The notes under the pieces were generated by a model that saw nothing but the letters and a program-made list of their open reading frames with translations, made no database searches and was not told where the DNA came from. The position numbers and the translations under genes were made by a program. Shown here piece after piece: positions 34,013-46,600 of a stretch of DNA of 64,000 bases (its first letter is position 1; each line of letters opens with the position of its first letter). Origin of the DNA: Paragonimus skrjabini miyazakii (Eukaryota; Platyhelminthes; Trematoda; Plagiorchiida; Troglotrematidae); NCBI GenBank assembly GCA_014338405.1, contig JTDE01000960.1, positions 45,069 through 109,068 on the forward strand, given 5' to 3'.

Positions 34013-34207
34013 CTGTAACATTAGATGAAACAACAAAATCACCGAATAGTTTCTAGGCAATTTCGCCTCTGTATGTTCCACAGATACTCCGTGTTCCATT
34101 GTCTGACTAAATGAGATTGTCGTGTATCGTGACATCGATAACCGTGACATCTATCTGTTGAGTTAATGGAGGAAGTCCTAACGGTGACCGGGACATAACT
34201 GCAATAC

Positions 34208-34330
34208 CACAACTTAGGTGTACGTTGTTGTCGTTCTTCCATAGCGCACGCACAAAAGGCAAGTGAGTGCTGGGGTGTTGGAAACACCAATGTGCTGCGT
34301 GAATATATCCGTCGATGGTCCAGTACACTC
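34208..34330 (-). CDS. candidate exon 2 of the same gene
   Basis: The acceptor is CATTAACAACATTCAG. Two bases enter and the 40 codons include VYWTIDGYIHAAHWCFQHPS and FVRALWKNDNNVHLSC. The donor TTGTG|GTATTG resembles one donor option of the exon at 32470. The frame stays open to a TAG at about 34107, so the 3' end could lie further on. Confidence 0.4.
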
Positions 34331-34634
34331 CTGAATGTTGTTAATGCCCGAATAAACCAAATTTTTACACATGGTTGAACAGTCATCCTAATCTCAAACG
34401 GAAACGTACAGCGAATATCGGTTCGTAATTAATCCGTGGGAAGCAGCATTTAACTCGCATGAAAAGGATTTTTTGTGAATACGTTTCAGCACTTGAAAGA
34501 TCGTCAGATCACCCAATGAGTAAATAACGCCGTCAGTCCTTCACTGAGCGATTAACTTCCATAAGTAAACAGTAATAAAGAAGGGGATCTGTAATTCCAT
34601 CTACATGGAGAAAACGCAATTGTTTCACTGTTAC

Positions 34635-34698
34635 CAACTTCGAAGGCAAAGCTCATGTTGGACAAATCAGAAAGGGCTACAAGAAAGACTATACGCAT
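34635..34698 (-). CDS. candidate exon 1 or internal exon of the same gene
   Basis: The acceptor CATTTTTTGACAATTCAG is followed at once by ATG and 21 codons including RIVFLVALSDLSNMSFAFEV. The donor AGTTG|GTAACAG leaves one base, matching the exon at 34330. The ATG may be the start or an internal methionine. Confidence 0.4.
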
Positions 34699-35547
34699 CT
34701 GAATTGTCAAAAAATGTGCAGGATGATTGGCACTGACTAAGAACATAATCAACCTCCCTTAAAGTTAGCAGAGACACGTCTTTCGAACTGGAAGGCAGAA
34801 ATGTGACCTATACTCGCAAGAACAAATTCATTCTGGATGGTGTTGATAAGCCGAGGCAGCCCTGGTTTGGCTTTTCGAAAAAGTTACTTTGAAAAAAGAC
34901 CAGAAACAAACTATCCGTATGTGTTGGGTCCGTTTTAAATAAATTAAAAATTACTTGGCTACTTTGGAGAGTAAGTGAAAATGCTGATAACTGATTCATT
35001 GCACTATACACATTTTACGCATTTAATCAACATACGTATGCAAGAGGGCACACATTTCCGGTTAAAGGGAATTACAACACATACGACTCATATTACGATT
35101 CAGTTGGACGTCACAAATAGATGACATAGTTAAGGGGTGCCTAATAGTTGGAACGGCCGAATCAAATTTCACCGCACCGTGCTTCAGTTATCAGAAATAT
35201 ATAGAAGTAATGCATCGAACTTTTGTACCGAGGCAGAAGATACAACTTCGGTTGTCATTTGTGCGGTACTCCACATACCAAGGTGATTACACAGTTTGTT
35301 CGCGGTAAATTTTTCGAGTTTTTCTCACTAGTATCAAACATTCAAAAGGAACTTCATCATCATTGAGTGTGCTGAACTCAATAAGTTTGCCACGATAAAT
35401 TTGAACTCTGTTGTTTACAGTGGAAAACGTTCGTTCAAAACATTCGGGTGGTCCCAAAACAATACACTTTGGTATAGCCGTTCTAACTGTATTGACAATC
35501 TGCTACTTCAATATTCAGTTTTATATGTGCAACAGTAAGCATACAAT

Positions 35548-35691
35548 ATGAATTTAAAAAGTACTACCGAAAATAACATTTATTTCGTCTGTCGTACCCA
35601 CGACTGCAAGAGGTTGTACATGCACTTCAAAACCGTTTCTCACATGATTAGCCACTGTTCATGTTCACAGCCCAAATTAGCATGCAGTGAC
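35548..35691 (+). CDS. candidate first exon, possible C2H2 zinc finger
   Basis: An ATG at 35548 opens 48 codons that end at the strong donor AGTGAC|GTAAGC in phase 0. Residues 14-36 read FVCRTHDC followed by a C-X4-C-X11-H-X3-H pattern ending SHMISH, one residue short of the usual C2H2 spacing. More cysteines follow (HCSC, ACSD). If the pattern is real the product could bind DNA or RNA in the nucleus. The exon might also belong to a larger gene upstream. Confidence 0.42.
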
Positions 35692-35753
35692 GTAAGCATG
35701 TATGACCTAACATTAAACAGTGAATATCAAAAGATACATCATTTTGTTTTCAG

Positions 35754-35900
35754 AGTGACTGCCTCCAAGAAATGAGTAGGCAATCCGTTTGCCAAATGGA
35801 AGTGAAAAATATAAGGTTGTACGTTTGCGAGCATACACAGATCCGGCGGACTACACATTGCATATACTGTTCACTGACACAACAAACCCATTTCGAATAA
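35754..35900 (+). CDS. candidate second exon of the cysteine-rich gene
   Basis: The intron (35692-35753, 62 bases) ends with CATCATTTTGTTTTCAG. The frame enters at phase 0 and runs 48 codons to TAA. It adds cysteines in DCLQEM, SVCQM, YVCEHT and HCIYC. With the first exon the product is 96 residues. An internal donor-like ATGA|GTAGGC would instead link it to the exon at 36370 in the right phase, so the two genes here could be one. Confidence 0.45.
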   Translation, partial: SDCLQEMSRQSVCQMEVKNIRLYVCEHTQIRRTTHCIYCSLTQQTHFE

Positions 35901-36369
35901 TGGATGAATACAATAGGACACTCGTTTAGCTTTTTAAATGTTTACACCTTTTACTTGGGATTAAAAAGTGTAGCCTGTGTCCAAAAAACCGAGATCAGTA
36001 AACGAAAACAGCGAAATCGTCTCACTAACATAACATTTCCGCTCACTATTCCATTCTAAAATAAGCTCCGTTAGGCACGCCAAAATCCTGTTAGTTATCG
36101 CCTGTTCAGTTAGGTTTTGGTGATAATGCTCTAGGATTTCCTGGCTCTATTTTATCTGTCTCATCCTGTTTTACACGATTGCTGTAGCATTTGTATCACT
36201 TCAGTTCGCATGCTTCGGCTTTCTCAACATTTTGCATTTTAAAAATTTGGCGATCACTCCTGTATGATTAACACTAGCCTAAATTGGCTAACAGACACTT
36301 GTCAGCCTACTTGGTAATACAGAATATTTCTAAAGAATGATGTACTTTAAACACCTATGCTGTACGCAG

Positions 36370-36424
36370 CAAAAAGCAGTTTTAATCATTGCGATTCCGG
36401 ATTAGACAAGCTGCTCACATACAA
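36370..36424 (+). CDS. candidate exon 1 (visible part) of a long plus-strand gene
   Basis: The acceptor GCTGTACGCAG is weak and the donor CATACAA|GTAAGT strong. The 55 bases enter with two and leave with two, matching the exon at 39904. Residues are KSSFNHCDSGLDKLLTY. The following intron would be 3.5 kb and holds an endonuclease fragment. Confidence 0.38.
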
Positions 36425-37050
36425 GTAAGTCAGAATTTGAGCCAACGGCTTCGAGTAGAGCTCTCAAGAAAATCCTATATCTTGTTACCTCACAAGCCAA
36501 GCTTTCAAGGTAGAGACACTCTGCGGGTTTTCCCAACCCAGTCTTCTTTCGTGGTATACACGTCTGGGAAGTAAGTGAGGTTACTTTTACTCGTACTGAC
36601 CATGTCACTCATCCTTGTTTTCTTTTCCATGTGCCTTTAATTTCAATTTATTCAAGCCAAGACGACAGAACAACATTATAGCTTTTGCTGTCGTCAACTT
36701 TCGATAAACAATTCACCACATTGTTCCGGCGAGCACACTTTCCAATCTGAAACTGAATGTGCGCTGTGTTGTCAAAACGTGCCTTTACTACCGTCATGTT
36801 GTAATTCATCTTTCTATAGTGTTATGGATCAACGGAGTTTCTCAGGGTATTTCTTAGAGATAAATCTATATCCTGACTGCGCATCATATTAAGCCGTTAT
36901 GAAGAACAGTGCTAGTTCGACCGGACCCTGTAGGACAGTGATTTAGGCTTCATCAGACTTAACATGTTGGTCAAATTCTGTTGGCACAGACTGAAATGAT
37001 TATGTTGATTTGCCATAGTCTCATATGTCTCATATAAAACGGTTCGGTTG

Positions 37051-37160
37051 CTGTTCCACGATGCTGTCTTTGATCTTCGGAGACGAAACAAACTCGTTGA
37101 CATCATTGTGCTTGCTGGAGACATGAACGCAAACCTTGGTTGCCTCACTCCCAAGGATTG
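37051..37160 (+). pseudogene. AP-endonuclease fragment of a non-LTR retrotransposon
   Basis: The frame reads LFHDAVFDLRRRNKLVD then IIVLAGDMNANLG. GDMNA is the conserved active-site loop of the apurinic-endonuclease-like domain of RTE/CR1-type retrotransposons, and a run of charged helix before it is usual. Stops follow within 100 bases. Sequence to about 38.3 kb may hold more of the element, but no RT motif could be read. It lies in the proposed intron of the gene spanning 36.4-47.7 kb, in the same orientation. Confidence 0.72.
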
Positions 37161-38379
37161 GCGGTATGTTCGGTTTTCGGGTAATTGATTGCTACATTTG
37201 TGGTCGTCTTACTGCCTCTGTATACAGAGTTTCTCACGGTAACACAAAAATAACCGCAAAGCGTCATGTACGGATTGTCCTGTACAATTCAACCATGGAA
37301 ACATTGATTGCTTCACATGTAGCCATTGTTGGTGCCACTTCTTCAAAGAACGCCGTTCAGGCTGAAGTAACCACTTTGACTCAAACCATGCCGCCGTTCG
37401 TGCATGCTACATTTTACCGTTTACTCAGAGATCAACCACCTGAAAATGTAAAAAGCTCCCTTAAAAATTGATTACCGAGGGCATACGAAGCATCTATGAA
37501 ACAACACTAAAAGCTTAGCTTCCTAAGACACAGTAGCGAAACTATTCAAACAAGCATGCGAACTGCCTATGAAGAAATCCGTTGCAACTTAACATCGTAG
37601 TTGAAGCAGAACTACAGTTCTACCGCTTCAAATGATCCACTTTGATTGTGATCACAATTATCAACTGCCGTCAACTTAGGCGCTAATGTGCGTACAGACT
37701 TTGGTGGAGATAAAGTGAAACCTGTCTATCTGGTGAAATCAAAAAGAGATAAAAAAGACATTATCAGGAAATAGCCTGGTGTCGTTTTTTCTTGTTCGTG
37801 GTTGCGCAGATTGTCAACGTGTTGGGCGGATGATGGACATTGAATAACAAATCAACTAATCCGATGGCAAATTGAACGAGTTACAATGCTTTGCTTAGTT
37901 CTTCCGTAGAGTATATGCATACCATGCTGAGCCGACTAGCCGATGTGGCTGATGTGTATGGTATGTATTTTGTACCATCGAAGGTTAAAGTGATATTACA
38001 GAAATGAGTTGGCTCTGACCTTATATTTACTGTTGCTGGTCGGCTGCCCAATGCTATGGATTACTTTGCCTACTTTCTAATATTGCCAACGACGTGTCCA
38101 TCAAGAAAGTGAAAGTAACTAGTCCACTTTTCAACCTTCACTGCTTGGGGCCTCGCATGCGTCCGGCTGCTGCTTAAAAGCTAATTTTTCAAATCACATG
38201 CGCCAATAGTTGTACTATATAGATTAAAGACTGAGCCTAGTCTTATGAGATATACTCTTGAACCAATGTTATCTGATCATTGTCGTTTCCTCCAGTTAAA
38301 TTGTATCAAATACACGGACTGCGTGAGAAACGCAAAAATTAGTTGGTAAGCGTTCGTTTTTTATGTTCTATACTGATAA

Positions 38380-39180
38380 TCAAAGTAAAGTAGAAGCATA
38401 GTCAACGCTGTTAAATGGATCATATACTCTGTAGGTCCTTGGGAGTATATATCGCACCAGGCATTCGTCACGGCAGAGTGCCAGAGATAGAAACTTTCAG
38501 GAGCAAAGTGTGTCACAATGTAACAAATATGTAATTGTTTTGTTTGGATGCGCACCTTAATGGCATGCCACACCGGAACGTTTGGACCTATGTGCATTTT
38601 TGCTTCCTTCTTTGGTGTACATGTCGTAGCTCCTACTACTGTGGAGTTCGTTGATAGCGACTCTCATCAAAAATGTAGCATTCCCTTTTTGCACTAGTAT
38701 CGGTAGGATGTGAATCCATTTTTTAGTCGTTATCAGACGAATATTTTGACAGAGTGAATAAACACCAATCTCAAAAGATTCTTAGGGTTCGGGACAGTTC
38801 CCGATTAAGAACTTTCGCGGGGTTTCGCTGAATTCACAATGCATAACGGGTACTTTAGAAGAAATGTGTTCTTCGCACACAAAATTCTCTACACATGGAG
38901 CCAATCACTCGAAGGTCTTTTTCCATCAAACAGGGATAGATATTTCAAGGTACGTTAATCGAGGCTAAAGTATGGAATTCGTAAGCCACCAGTTAGCTAA
39001 GATTTTTTATCAGTTAGATTCTCGTGATAGTGGAATACACCAATCAGATGTGCAATCACCGCTAGACCAGATACAAGGTTTGAATCTTAACTCAGCGGTA
39101 ACGAACGCGCGAAGGGACATACACTGCAGGCTTTCAGGTCATCTCAATGAACCACCGTCACAGGCGACTAGGTGTGTGTG
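38380..39180. repeat. two inverted, diverged copies of an unnamed repeat
   Basis: The complement of 38410-38500 and the plus strand at 39090-39140 share ACTCTGCCGTGACGAATGCC versus ACTCAGCGGTAACGAACGC and a following GATATATACT versus GACATACACT. Identity is only about 65%. The element type is unknown. Confidence 0.3.
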
Positions 39181-39903
39181 TATACCCGCAGGACAGTTTT
39201 TATGCAATTAAGTGTTCGGTGCTTAGATTAGTGCACATCAGCCGTTTTCATAGAATTGCTTTTGCTCATCCAAATCTGTCTACTAATCACTTACGTCTAC
39301 GAAATATTCACCACAACTCATTTACGGAGCACTATAGAGGAAGGAAGATATAAACAACCGTTCAGGTGATCCGTTGAAAACGTTTATTGGCTTTGCTTGA
39401 CCTGTCCGCCTTTTCGTAAATGTATATCTGATCAGGTGGGGAATTCACTGACTATCAGTGGTTAATGCCTCATTTCTGTGGCTTACCAGGCAAAATCGAT
39501 ACATATTTTTAGGTTCAGGATAGTTTTCAGATCGCCGCTAATTACACTTCATGTTCTCCCGAAGGTTTCTAGTTCACATTTACGGTTCACTGGTTTTTTA
39601 TGTTTATCTGGTCAATTTACCCAAAAAGATGAGCGGATAGGATTAATTTTGCTATATTGAGCTCTCGGCTCATGTCAACTTTTTGAAAATAACAGTGATC
39701 ACAAGATAAGGAAACAGTTTTTAAGTCAAATTGAAAAACCGCGTGGACTATTACGACAAAAATGAATACTGAAAAAACCTTCCCCAACACTGATCTATCA
39801 AACCGTACAAACTGTTACAGGTTGGACATTGTCCACAATGAATCGCAGCCTTCAATGTCAATACAGCCTTTCACGGATAGCATGTTTTTTAACGAGTCTC
39901 TAG

Positions 39904-40110
39904 AGTCGAGTTTCGTTCACTTATGGCGATTACAAATGGTCATTTTGTTCGGACCGAGAATAGAAATCTACAGCATCTGCGATGTGATTCGACCGTCGTC
40001 ATCACTTCTTCATTCATTGGATTTGCTGTCAAAAATAACCGAACGATCACTGTGTTAGACATTAAGCTAACCGAAAAACTTGAGTATTACACATATACAT
40101 TGGTCGCCAG
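39904..40110 (+). CDS. candidate exon of the long plus-strand gene
   Basis: After the acceptor TTAACGAGTCTCTAG the frame is open for 68 codons and ends at the near-perfect donor GTCGCCAG|GTATGT. Residues include SLMAITNGHFVRTENRNLQH and the strand-like TITVLDIKLTEKLEYYTY. The alternation of short hydrophobic strands and turns would suit a beta-propeller, but no diagnostic motif (such as WD) is present. It leaves phase 2. Confidence 0.5.
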
Positions 40111-40425
40111 GTATGTGTACATAACAATTCTATTACGAATGGTGCTCGGTTGTTAGAACTGGCCGGGAGCTTTGAACAAGTATGAATGACGTTCAAATTA
40201 AAAACAACAGTTACAGTATGTGACAAGCTAAATCTCCGTTAGTCTACAATGCCAAAATCTACTTCAGATTAATTTTTCACGCCAATAATCTTCTATTCCC
40301 TATCGTAGTAAACAACTATAGGTGCTCCGCCAGATAACAGCTTAGCATTTACCTTCAACATTACTGCTTCATTGAAATCATTCACAGCAATTCTACTATT
40401 TTTACAAAAAGCTGAACTTTTTTAG

Positions 40426-40462
40426 AATTCATCGGATAATCTTTTCGAGGATTCGTGCAAAA
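40426..40462 (+). CDS. candidate 37-base exon of the same gene
   Basis: Flanked by AGCTGAACTTTTTTAG and CAAAA|GTGAGT, both strong. One base enters, as required, and it leaves at phase 0. Residues are IHRIIFSRIRAK. Confidence 0.48.
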
Positions 40463-40936
40463 GTGAGTATTTTGACTGGTAGGATTCATTCTTTAACACT
40501 TTCTTACACGTACTGACATGAATGTCTTATTGATTAACTCGTTATGTTCCGCTCCAAAAAGCGTTTTATTTATTTTATTTCAGTTATCAATCATAATCTT
40601 ACCGAATAATTACCGGTCTGTTACAAACGTTTTGCAGTCTTTTAACAGAAAATGAGCAGTATCAACGCTGAAATCTAAAGCGATCGAGTCTCCTCGGTAA
40701 ACCGTTCTAACGATGAATCTGTAACTCACTAATTCGCCTGATAGATTAGCTCAGTGTTTCAACTAGATGCAAAGAGACGGTTGTGCCAGCCCTGGAGAAT
40801 ATCCAGCAGTCTGACAAGTGTTCACAAACCAAGGCTGTTGGGAAATCAAACAGAATAACTCGGTAGTGCTTAATGTGAATGCAATAACCCAATTGTCAAT
40901 GCGTTCGGTTTATGGGAATTTCAATTACGGTTTTAG

Positions 40937-40982
40937 CCCGGACACTATCAAAGTGCGCTAACAAGAACGAAACTTGAATCTG
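40937..40982 (+). CDS. candidate 46-base exon of the same gene
   Basis: Flanked by TTTCAATTACGGTTTTAG and AATCTG|GTAAGC. It enters at phase 0 and leaves with one base, which fits the exons on both sides. Residues are PGHYQSALTRTKLES. Confidence 0.5.
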
Positions 40983-42631
40983 GTAAGCTTTTGTAAAACG
41001 TAGCTAGTCAAACACGTCATTTCAGTTCGACAGTCGCGGCTAACTGTAAGTGTTGTTCTACTTATATGAGTTCATTACCGTAACGCCTACTGATAACAAT
41101 ATGGTGCCGTAAGTTACATGTGTTTTTTATCGTTAATCCTAGTCCTTCTGTAAAGTTTAGAAACGGTCTCCAAAGTATCCTCCAATCGTCATCAATCAGT
41201 TTAAACTCGACGGGATATAAATTTCTTTGGATCATCTAATGAAACTTTACAATATGCACTTTTGAATTCTGATATTTCCTCAACGTTTTCAAACTCTCTT
41301 TAATCCCATTAACTCAGGTGCCTAGAATTATTTAGGTAGACTTATCCCAAGTCTGCAAACATTTAGTGAACTAGATTGGCTCTTAAGTATTATGTTATAA
41401 AATGTTTATAATGCTTGTCAGACTTCAGTTTACTTCATTCTGTAATGAACACGTTAATCTCTGTGACTATGCTTTCATTCGAAGATCCCAATATGCATTT
41501 CGAGTTTCATTTCACAACGTTTTTTTAGGTACGTGAAAGAAAATTTCACATTTGAATGCTTGTAGCAAAATTTAATTCTGTCTAGTGCATATGACGTACA
41601 ACACTCGTTGTTTACTGTGCAAATCATGTGATAGCGAAAGTTTCCAACATAATTTGAAATGGTTCCAAGGTCAATGAATTGTGCACTTATAACTAACATG
41701 AACAACGAGAAGGCTGGGGCGAATGTTATGCTGTTTTTTAATATTATTGTTACACAAAAAAAACCTGCCAGCAGACGAGTAGGAAAATCTATTCAGTGTG
41801 CTGTGTGATATGATGCGAAACACACAAACTAATTCTGTAATGTTTACTGGGTTGATAAAGGACAATACAAACTTTACAAAAGTGGATTTTCGATTTTTAT
41901 GTGTTGACAAGTGCATACTGCTGAAAACTATTCGGTAATATTCGAAAATAAATGTGTAATAATTTAAGGAACAAACTGGTTTACTATTTATACAAGACAG
42001 ATGATACCACGAGGAGTGTGAGGTATTTTTCGGCCGAATATTCTAGGTGGACTAAACCAAGTGGTGTTTTTGGGGATTTGTGGTAAACTCGGAGTTTCGG
42101 TTATCATACTCACTGAAGTTGGAGGTAAATAACTTGTATAGAGTACACTGATTTGGAAAACGAAGGGAATATGCTGGTTCAAAAACAAGCGGGAAAGCTC
42201 TCCATTCACTCGAGACAAACCCAGTTCAGCTCGTCTTGAATAGAAACATTGTTCCAACTTGCACGTGGACTATTGTAAGCACCTTATACCAAACTTATAG
42301 ACAAAAACTATACTAGCCCAAAAGGCAGCCCGGTAGTTAGTGCAATGAGTTTTCTCATAAAAAAATAGCGTTGTGTTAATAAACTCGTAATTAAATGGAA
42401 CCATAATTTCGTAGTCCAGTTTGCACCTTTAGCTTGTGGATTATCATGTCTACTTCCTTTGAATGTTCACTGTAATCTCCATATTCACTGGAAACCACCT
42501 AAAATCGCTTGTGCAGCGGAAGCCAGATATCGTTGAGTTTATTTTAACTGCCTTGCGTCATTTAATCCTTCGTTCGTGTAAACGGTCTGTACGAGTCCTA
42601 CGGCTGCTGTAACCGAAGGCTGCACTGCCAG

Positions 42632-42800
42632 ACTTGGCACATGTATGTGATTATATACTCAATTCCGAGTGGACGTTGAGCGTCGAGGTCCATCGCAACC
42701 GATTGTGTGTGAAGACGGACAAAAGAGTGTGCCTGAACTCCGATAAACAGCCTTCCAAGGAAGGTTATCAGGGGCATTTACTGTCAAACAGTCTTCACAG
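42632..42800 (+). CDS. candidate exon of the same gene
   Basis: The acceptor GGCTGCACTGCCAG is followed by two entering bases and 55 codons, then TTCACAG|GTTAGT. Residues include HVCDYILNSEWTLSVEVH and RVCLNSDKQPSKEG. The phase chain from 36370 to here holds at every junction. Confidence 0.5.
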
Positions 42801-43586
42801 GTTAGTCGTAAGAATGTTTGGATCTAATCTACAACTTTCTGTACCTATAATTTTCGTTCACCACAATACTTTTGGCCGGACGATTGATTAGAAGTAAAGA
42901 AGTGTCGTTTAGTAACAAAATACCGTGGACTAACAATCCGTGTTATTACCAAGGCTATCATCTTTGCCCTTTTAATGCCGAGAAACGTTGTAGCTTCTCT
43001 GTGTTAACCAGCTGTATATGGTATCTGTTTCTACACCTCAAATTCGCGGTAAGCAACGATAAATACCGCACTTTTGCAACACTGGAACTCATTGATTTTG
43101 CGAGTGAAGCACTTCACGTATGTATCGTGGGATGACAAATGTCAATGTCATTCCATACTGGTCAGTGGTACATTACCATATTAAGCTAGTTTTTTTGTTT
43201 TGGCTGAAAAGCAGCGAAAAGGTGGTCCACAATAAATGCTTGTAGCTCGATCACTGACCTCATGAATATATGACCAGATAAAATTCAGTCTTTCAGACTG
43301 TATCACCATTCTCACGCTTATATTATCACCAAATCACCCACCCTTTCATTTCGGCATATGCTTGCTCCAGCATCTAAATTCTTGAAGTGCAATCTCGACC
43401 GACTATTCCTCCTTTCACATTTCAATTAGTTTTCAAACCTTTGCAGTTTCGTCAGCCATCATGCTGAGCTACATAATTTTTGTTCAGTCCACCTAACGCA
43501 TGGAATTCATAGATGACTTTGGGTGAGAAATAATAACTGATTGAGTGAGTGGTAGTAAATAGAGGTCACGTAATCAATCGTTTCAG

Positions 43587-43628
43587 AAAAGTGCATAATA
43601 ACAAATCATATTTTTTCATTCATACTTG
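43587..43628 (+). CDS. possible 42-base cassette exon of the same gene
   Basis: Flanked by GTAATCAATCGTTTCAG and TACTTG|GTGAGT. It is a multiple of three and enters and leaves in the same phase as the exons around it, so it could be included or skipped. Residues are KVHNNKSYFFIHT. Confidence 0.33.
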
Positions 43629-46600
43629 GTGAGTATATGCTCAGCCAACGCATTTAAAATTCTAACAATTAGAGAGCGAAATATACATGTGCACTTTTGT
43701 ATCTGATGTGTGCTAGCTAAATGATGACCTCTGTTCATTTCCAATTTTTATAAAACCCAGTCAAGTTATACTAATCTGATGAAAAATTACTGAAAACACT
43801 GGCCCATTATGCTGTTCCTCCCAGCAGTCTTGTCCAATTAATATAGATCAGGTGGTGCAAATTAATTGTTTGATCAACTTTATCATCGATGTTTACAAAA
43901 TTAGATGGAAAACAGTTCGCACGTTTCTATTAGGAATTACAGTGAACCAATGGAATCGTACTTTTCATTCTGGTTGCACCCAAATTAGAATTAGTACAAG
44001 TGTAGGCTTAAATGACCTTTAGCTAACTGCAAACGAGGTTCCGATTGGGGGACACTTCATGTATTACACTGTCTACTACCAGGTGATTCGCATAAGTTTT
44101 CAGAAAGTTCATTTAGACGGGAGTGTATTGAATGTATCGTGTTTACAAAATTTACCAGCCTATATGTGATACATGTTAATTTATTCACTTAAGTTTACAG
44201 CTGCTGTTATCTGAGCAGCATGAATCTCTTCAGTACTCTTGAAATCTTGGTCGATACGATCACCTCATGGCTGTACTGTCTGAGTCCTTTTCATTTTTAA
44301 ATATGCCAAAAATACTAAGTGGGGTTCATTTCGAGAATTATTTTTTACTCCCAAGAGGAAAACTCAGAGATCCTCGTTTCAGTCGATAACTAGTTTGACA
44401 ATGAAGATTTTGAGGCTGTTGGAAAGTTCAGGTTTCTAAGGAAGTGCATGACTGGAGGCGGAGGTATATTCATAAAGAAATAGAAGCTAACAGTTTTAGG
44501 GTATTAGCATGATATGCCAAACTTTGTTATCCCTGACAACAGATAAACATCACTCTAAATCACATACTGAGGTGACTGTCTGATATCAATGTGAAAGCGT
44601 TGTTATTAAACGACGATGAATCATGATGACAGAATTGAGGAAGGCAGGTGACTTCAAGAAATTCGTGACTGATTTTTCCATGAAACCGCAGTGTGTGAAG
44701 TGATGTGAATGAGAGAGACAATAATACTTCCTTCACTTAGTCACTAGCGGTGCACAGACTAAAATAATTGAGTTCACCGCTAACAAAAACAGCTGATCTT
44801 CTTTCACGTTGACCGCTCTTTACGGATGTTTCAACAGAGTGGCCTAAGTTTTGTTTTTGTTTTCCATGCACTATCTCAATTAGTCAGCAGTCTGTCAACC
44901 TCTGTGTCAGTCATATTTTTGCCACCTGTTTTGACAATTCACTCGGGCTGGGAAGTTTCTGTTCTGTTCTCTTTTGCTCGCTTGGTTCTGTGACAAATAA
45001 AGAGAATTGCTACCTTCTACTGACCTGTTGTTTGTGTAGACGATTAGTCCCAGTGTTTTGTGAATAAGTACTGTTAAAATGTCTTTAGATATTGACATCA
45101 CAAATGCATCTAACTGATCCCGAAAACTAGCGAAATAATCAAGATACCGGTGAACTGACTCAAGAAATTTAAAACATTAAATTCACCTGATTTAATACAT
45201 TGGGACGGTGAAACTGCAGTTGCCACTAGATGTCGGACACATAATGAACGACCTAGGTAAAGAGACTTTAGTTGACAGCAGTCGTTGGATCAGAATCCGA
45301 TCTCCCTTACTAGTGGTACCAGATAGTTTAACATCATCTGCCCTACATGTCGCCAGCATGCTACTTGACTTCAGACGCTTTGGAGTGGAAAACCGGAAGA
45401 GCGAATAATTTGTTGAGATGTAAAGCGAAATCACCCAGATTGTACTAAAGTCCACAATGCCTACCTTCAGCAAACCTTGGGATATGTTTACTCATTCCGG
45501 ATCATTTCTACGAAGATGGCTTACCAAATCATGTGCATTCGGTACGTTGGCTGATTTTCAAATGACATTGATTCTGGGATAGAGGTTTCCCACGACAGAC
45601 CTAGTAACGGTCTATGCTGTGGCAACGTCCTTGTCCAATGATCTCAAGAGCAAACTGTATGCGCAGTCATTACATTAGATCTTGAGTGGAGCTACGCACG
45701 ATCCTCCATTAATACTGCACGCCAGCTGCTGTTAACTGCATTATGGAATACGTTTTCCATTTTCTACAGGCCGTAGCAGAAAGTATTCTTTGCTGCCTTG
45801 TCTTATCGCCATCTTCTGCAGGTATATCCTCACATTTTTTATCGTTGTTGACCCCCTCAATCTATTTCACCGGAACTGTCATCTACTCGGTCTATGTTTC
45901 TACCTAACAAATATAATGCGAAAGAAGATACATGTAAACTTCTTCTGGCTTTCTGTAGGCTACAACTTTTCAAATAATTCAATATGTGACAAGGTCTGCT
46001 AACCAAATTAACCTGGTAAATTTCGTTTAGAATCAAGCTGAGTCTGAACCGATGCAACAATTATCTGTTCCTTAACACCAATGAGCATGAATTAATGATT
46101 AACTAGGTCTTATGCGATTAAATAACTCTAGGGGAATGTTTAAGAAGTATTATGCTGAGTGTAAAATATGATTGTATGAAGCTTTTTGGAAAGTGGATCG
46201 CAACTATCGTAGGCCAAAAAATAAAATGTCTTCAGTAAACGTAACATCTTGTCATTGAGATTGTTTACATCAATGTTACATAGCTGTTATCAGCGAAAAA
46301 TGGTCCATTATAGGAGAAAGGTTAGCAAGCAAGGTAAAACATTGCATCTGATGTCAAAAACAAAGAAAGACTACTGCTCTTAATGAATATAATTTCTACC
46401 AGCTTCTTTTCTTGTTTTATCAATTACTTTTTATCGATGACAGCATGCTGTGATCATAAAAGACGCTTGGCTTACAAAGTTACTTATTGCACGAACTCCC
46501 GTACAGGTTATGTCAAAACCTAGGACCACGAACACGTATACTCATTTGCACGGCTGATGTGTATTCAGTCACATTGGGTATCAGTACACTGTCATTCACC

